Assembly (NCBI GenBank): GCA_019243895.1
Contig: JAFATP010000168.1
Coordinates: 1-5,596, forward strand
Length of the DNA stretch: 5,596 bases
Reading direction: 5' to 3'
From: Alphaproteobacteria bacterium
GTDB taxonomy: Bacteria; Pseudomonadota; Alphaproteobacteria; Rickettsiales; SXRF01
How positions within the stretch are numbered: the stretch's first letter is position 1; every line of letters starts with the position of its first letter. Position numbers and translations under genes: made by a program. Shown piece by piece: positions 4,856-5,596 of the stretch. The notes beneath the pieces are model-generated. The model was given only the letters and a program-made list of their open reading frames with translations, searched no databases and was not told where the DNA came from.

Positions 4856-5551
4856 ATGGAACCGATGTCCGTGATAGGAGATATTTCCGCCTGGGTGCTG
4901 CCGGTGATTCTCGCCGTGACGCTGCATGAGGCGGCGCATGGCTGGATGGCGGAGCGTTTCGGCGATCCCACCGCGCGCGTAAGCGGGCGGGTGACCTTCA
5001 ATCCGCTTAAGCACATCGATCCATGGGGAACGCTGCTGCTGCCGGGACTTCTGCTACTGGTGCATTCGCCCGTGCTGTTCGGCTATGCCAAGCCGGTGCC
5101 GGTGGATTTTCGTCGCCTGCGGCCGCCCCGGCTGGGCATGCTGGCGGTGGCGGCGGCGGGGCCGGGAATGAATTTCCTGCTGGCGCTGGGCAGCGCCTTG
5201 CTGCTGCATCTGGACGCGGCGGTGGCGCCGGAGCGCGCGCCGTGGCTTTACGCCAATCTTTCCCGCTCGCTGGTGGTCAATTGCGCGCTCGGCGTTTTCA
5301 ATCTGCTGCCGATTCTGCCGCTGGACGGCGGGCGCGTGCTGCGAGCGCTATTGCCTGAAGCGCTGGGCGCGGCTTATGCCCGCAGCGAGCGGTTCGGCCT
5401 GCTGTTCGTCATTGCTCTTTTAATGCTGCCGGCGTTGCTCGGCATCACCATCGTGGCGGACGCGCTAAGTATTCTGGTGGAATGCGCGGTACGCGCGCTG
5501 CTCTTCATCAGCGGAAACGATCAAGCCGTGCTGAATGAAATGGCGGCGTAG
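4856..5551 (+). CDS. Site-2-protease-like M50 family zinc metalloprotease, short form
   Basis: This is a 231-residue polytopic inner-membrane protease of the S2P/M50 class, which cleaves substrate helices within the membrane; the substrate here is unknown. The zinc motif HEAAH falls at residues 24-28 (from the ATG at 4856) within a membrane helix, followed by the family segment GWMAERFGDPTARVSGRVT. NPLKHIDPWGTLLLPG and FGYAKPVPVDFRRLR mark the short cyanobacterial/proteobacterial-type S2P. A GPGMN helix start and NLLPILPLDGGR (149-160) supply the third zinc ligand, Asp157. Catalytic His24, Glu25, His28 and Asp157 are all present, so it should be active. There is no PDZ or CBS domain. Starts at TTG 4838 (inside the palindrome) and ATG 4865 are also in frame; none has a strong Shine-Dalgarno. 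The gene diverges from DUF72. Confidence 0.92.
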   Translation: MEPMSVIGDISAWVLPVILAVTLHEAAHGWMAERFGDPTARVSGRVTFNPLKHIDPWGTLLLPGLLLLVHSPVLFGYAKPVPVDFRRLRPPRLGMLAVAAAGPGMNFLLALGSALLLHLDAAVAPERAPWLYANLSRSLVVNCALGVFNLLPILPLDGGRVLRALLPEALGAAYARSERFGLLFVIALLMLPALLGITIVADALSILVECAVRALLFISGNDQAVLNEMAA

Positions 5552-5557
5552 CCGACT

Positions 5558-5596
5558 TTAGCGCTCGGATCGCACGATTTTCGAGAAATCCAGCCC
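5558..5596 (-). CDS. Possible C-terminal fragment of a minus-strand gene
   Basis: Read from the right edge, the minus strand gives GLDFSKIVRSER and a TAA at 5560-5558, with no stop before the window ends. The 6-bp gap to the protease stop would match the 6-bp gap between the porin and DUF72 stops. Twelve codons are too few to identify a product or prove coding, so this rests on the open frame and the tight packing seen elsewhere. Confidence 0.3.
   Translation of the reverse strand, partial: GLDFSKIVRSER

Noticed and set aside
5023..5358. Ala/Gly-rich plus-strand frame within the protease gene
   Set aside because: The composition is typical of a GC-rich out-of-frame reading; the overlapping M50 frame carries all catalytic motifs.
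1..5596. CRISPR array, tRNA, rRNA, insertion sequence or phage genes
   Set aside because: No regularly spaced repeats, cloverleaf-like sequences, transposase motifs or phage proteins were seen on either strand.

Overview
The window looks like a piece of a moderately GC-rich, Gram-negative proteobacterial chromosome. The evidence is an outer-membrane beta-barrel porin ending in phenylalanine, an exported DUF4142 protein with a Sec signal peptide, Shine-Dalgarno starts, and compact divergent/convergent gene packing. An alphaproteobacterium is my best guess from the flavour of the proteins (COG4705, SRPBCC, VOC, DUF4142, BBP2-type porin, short M50 protease), but no marker gene settles it. No mobile element, phage gene, CRISPR array, tRNA or rRNA was seen.

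Layout, left to right. Positions 1-170 are non-coding or the edge of an unseen gene, becoming AT-rich and promoter-like. Positions 195-977 encode an eight-helix membrane protein (COG4705 type) built from four copies of one motif. It is followed after 23 bp by an SRPBCC/AHSA1 domain protein (1001-1492) and then a PhnB-like VOC protein (1563-2009); all three run on the plus strand and may be one operon. A short hairpin with a T-run at 2025-2042 may end it. A DUF4142 secreted protein (2143-2658) and a BBP2/OprB-like porin (2786-4051) follow on the plus strand, each apparently with its own promoter. A DUF72 protein (4058-4774, minus) converges on the porin with only 6 bp between stop codons. A site-2-protease-like M50 metalloprotease (4856-5551, plus) diverges from DUF72. 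The last 39 bases may be the C-terminal end of a minus-strand gene, again 6 bp from the protease stop.

The genes do not form a recognised pathway. The second half has an envelope flavour (exported DUF4142, porin, intramembrane protease), and the first half is a possible membrane protein/SRPBCC/VOC cluster of unknown substrate.

The strongest unexplained signal is in RNA structure. The porin leader holds a 17-pair potential stem-loop (2745-2784) that buries the Shine-Dalgarno and ends 1 nt before the ATG; it contains three consecutive U-G pairs, so it fits an RNA hairpin better than a DNA operator. The DUF4142 leader has a weaker longer-range segment that can also pair with its Shine-Dalgarno. 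Other items are the exact 15-residue and 55/65/55-residue spacing of the COG4705 repeats, a REP-like palindrome at the start of the protease gene, and a perfect inverted repeat in the porin/DUF72 convergent end.
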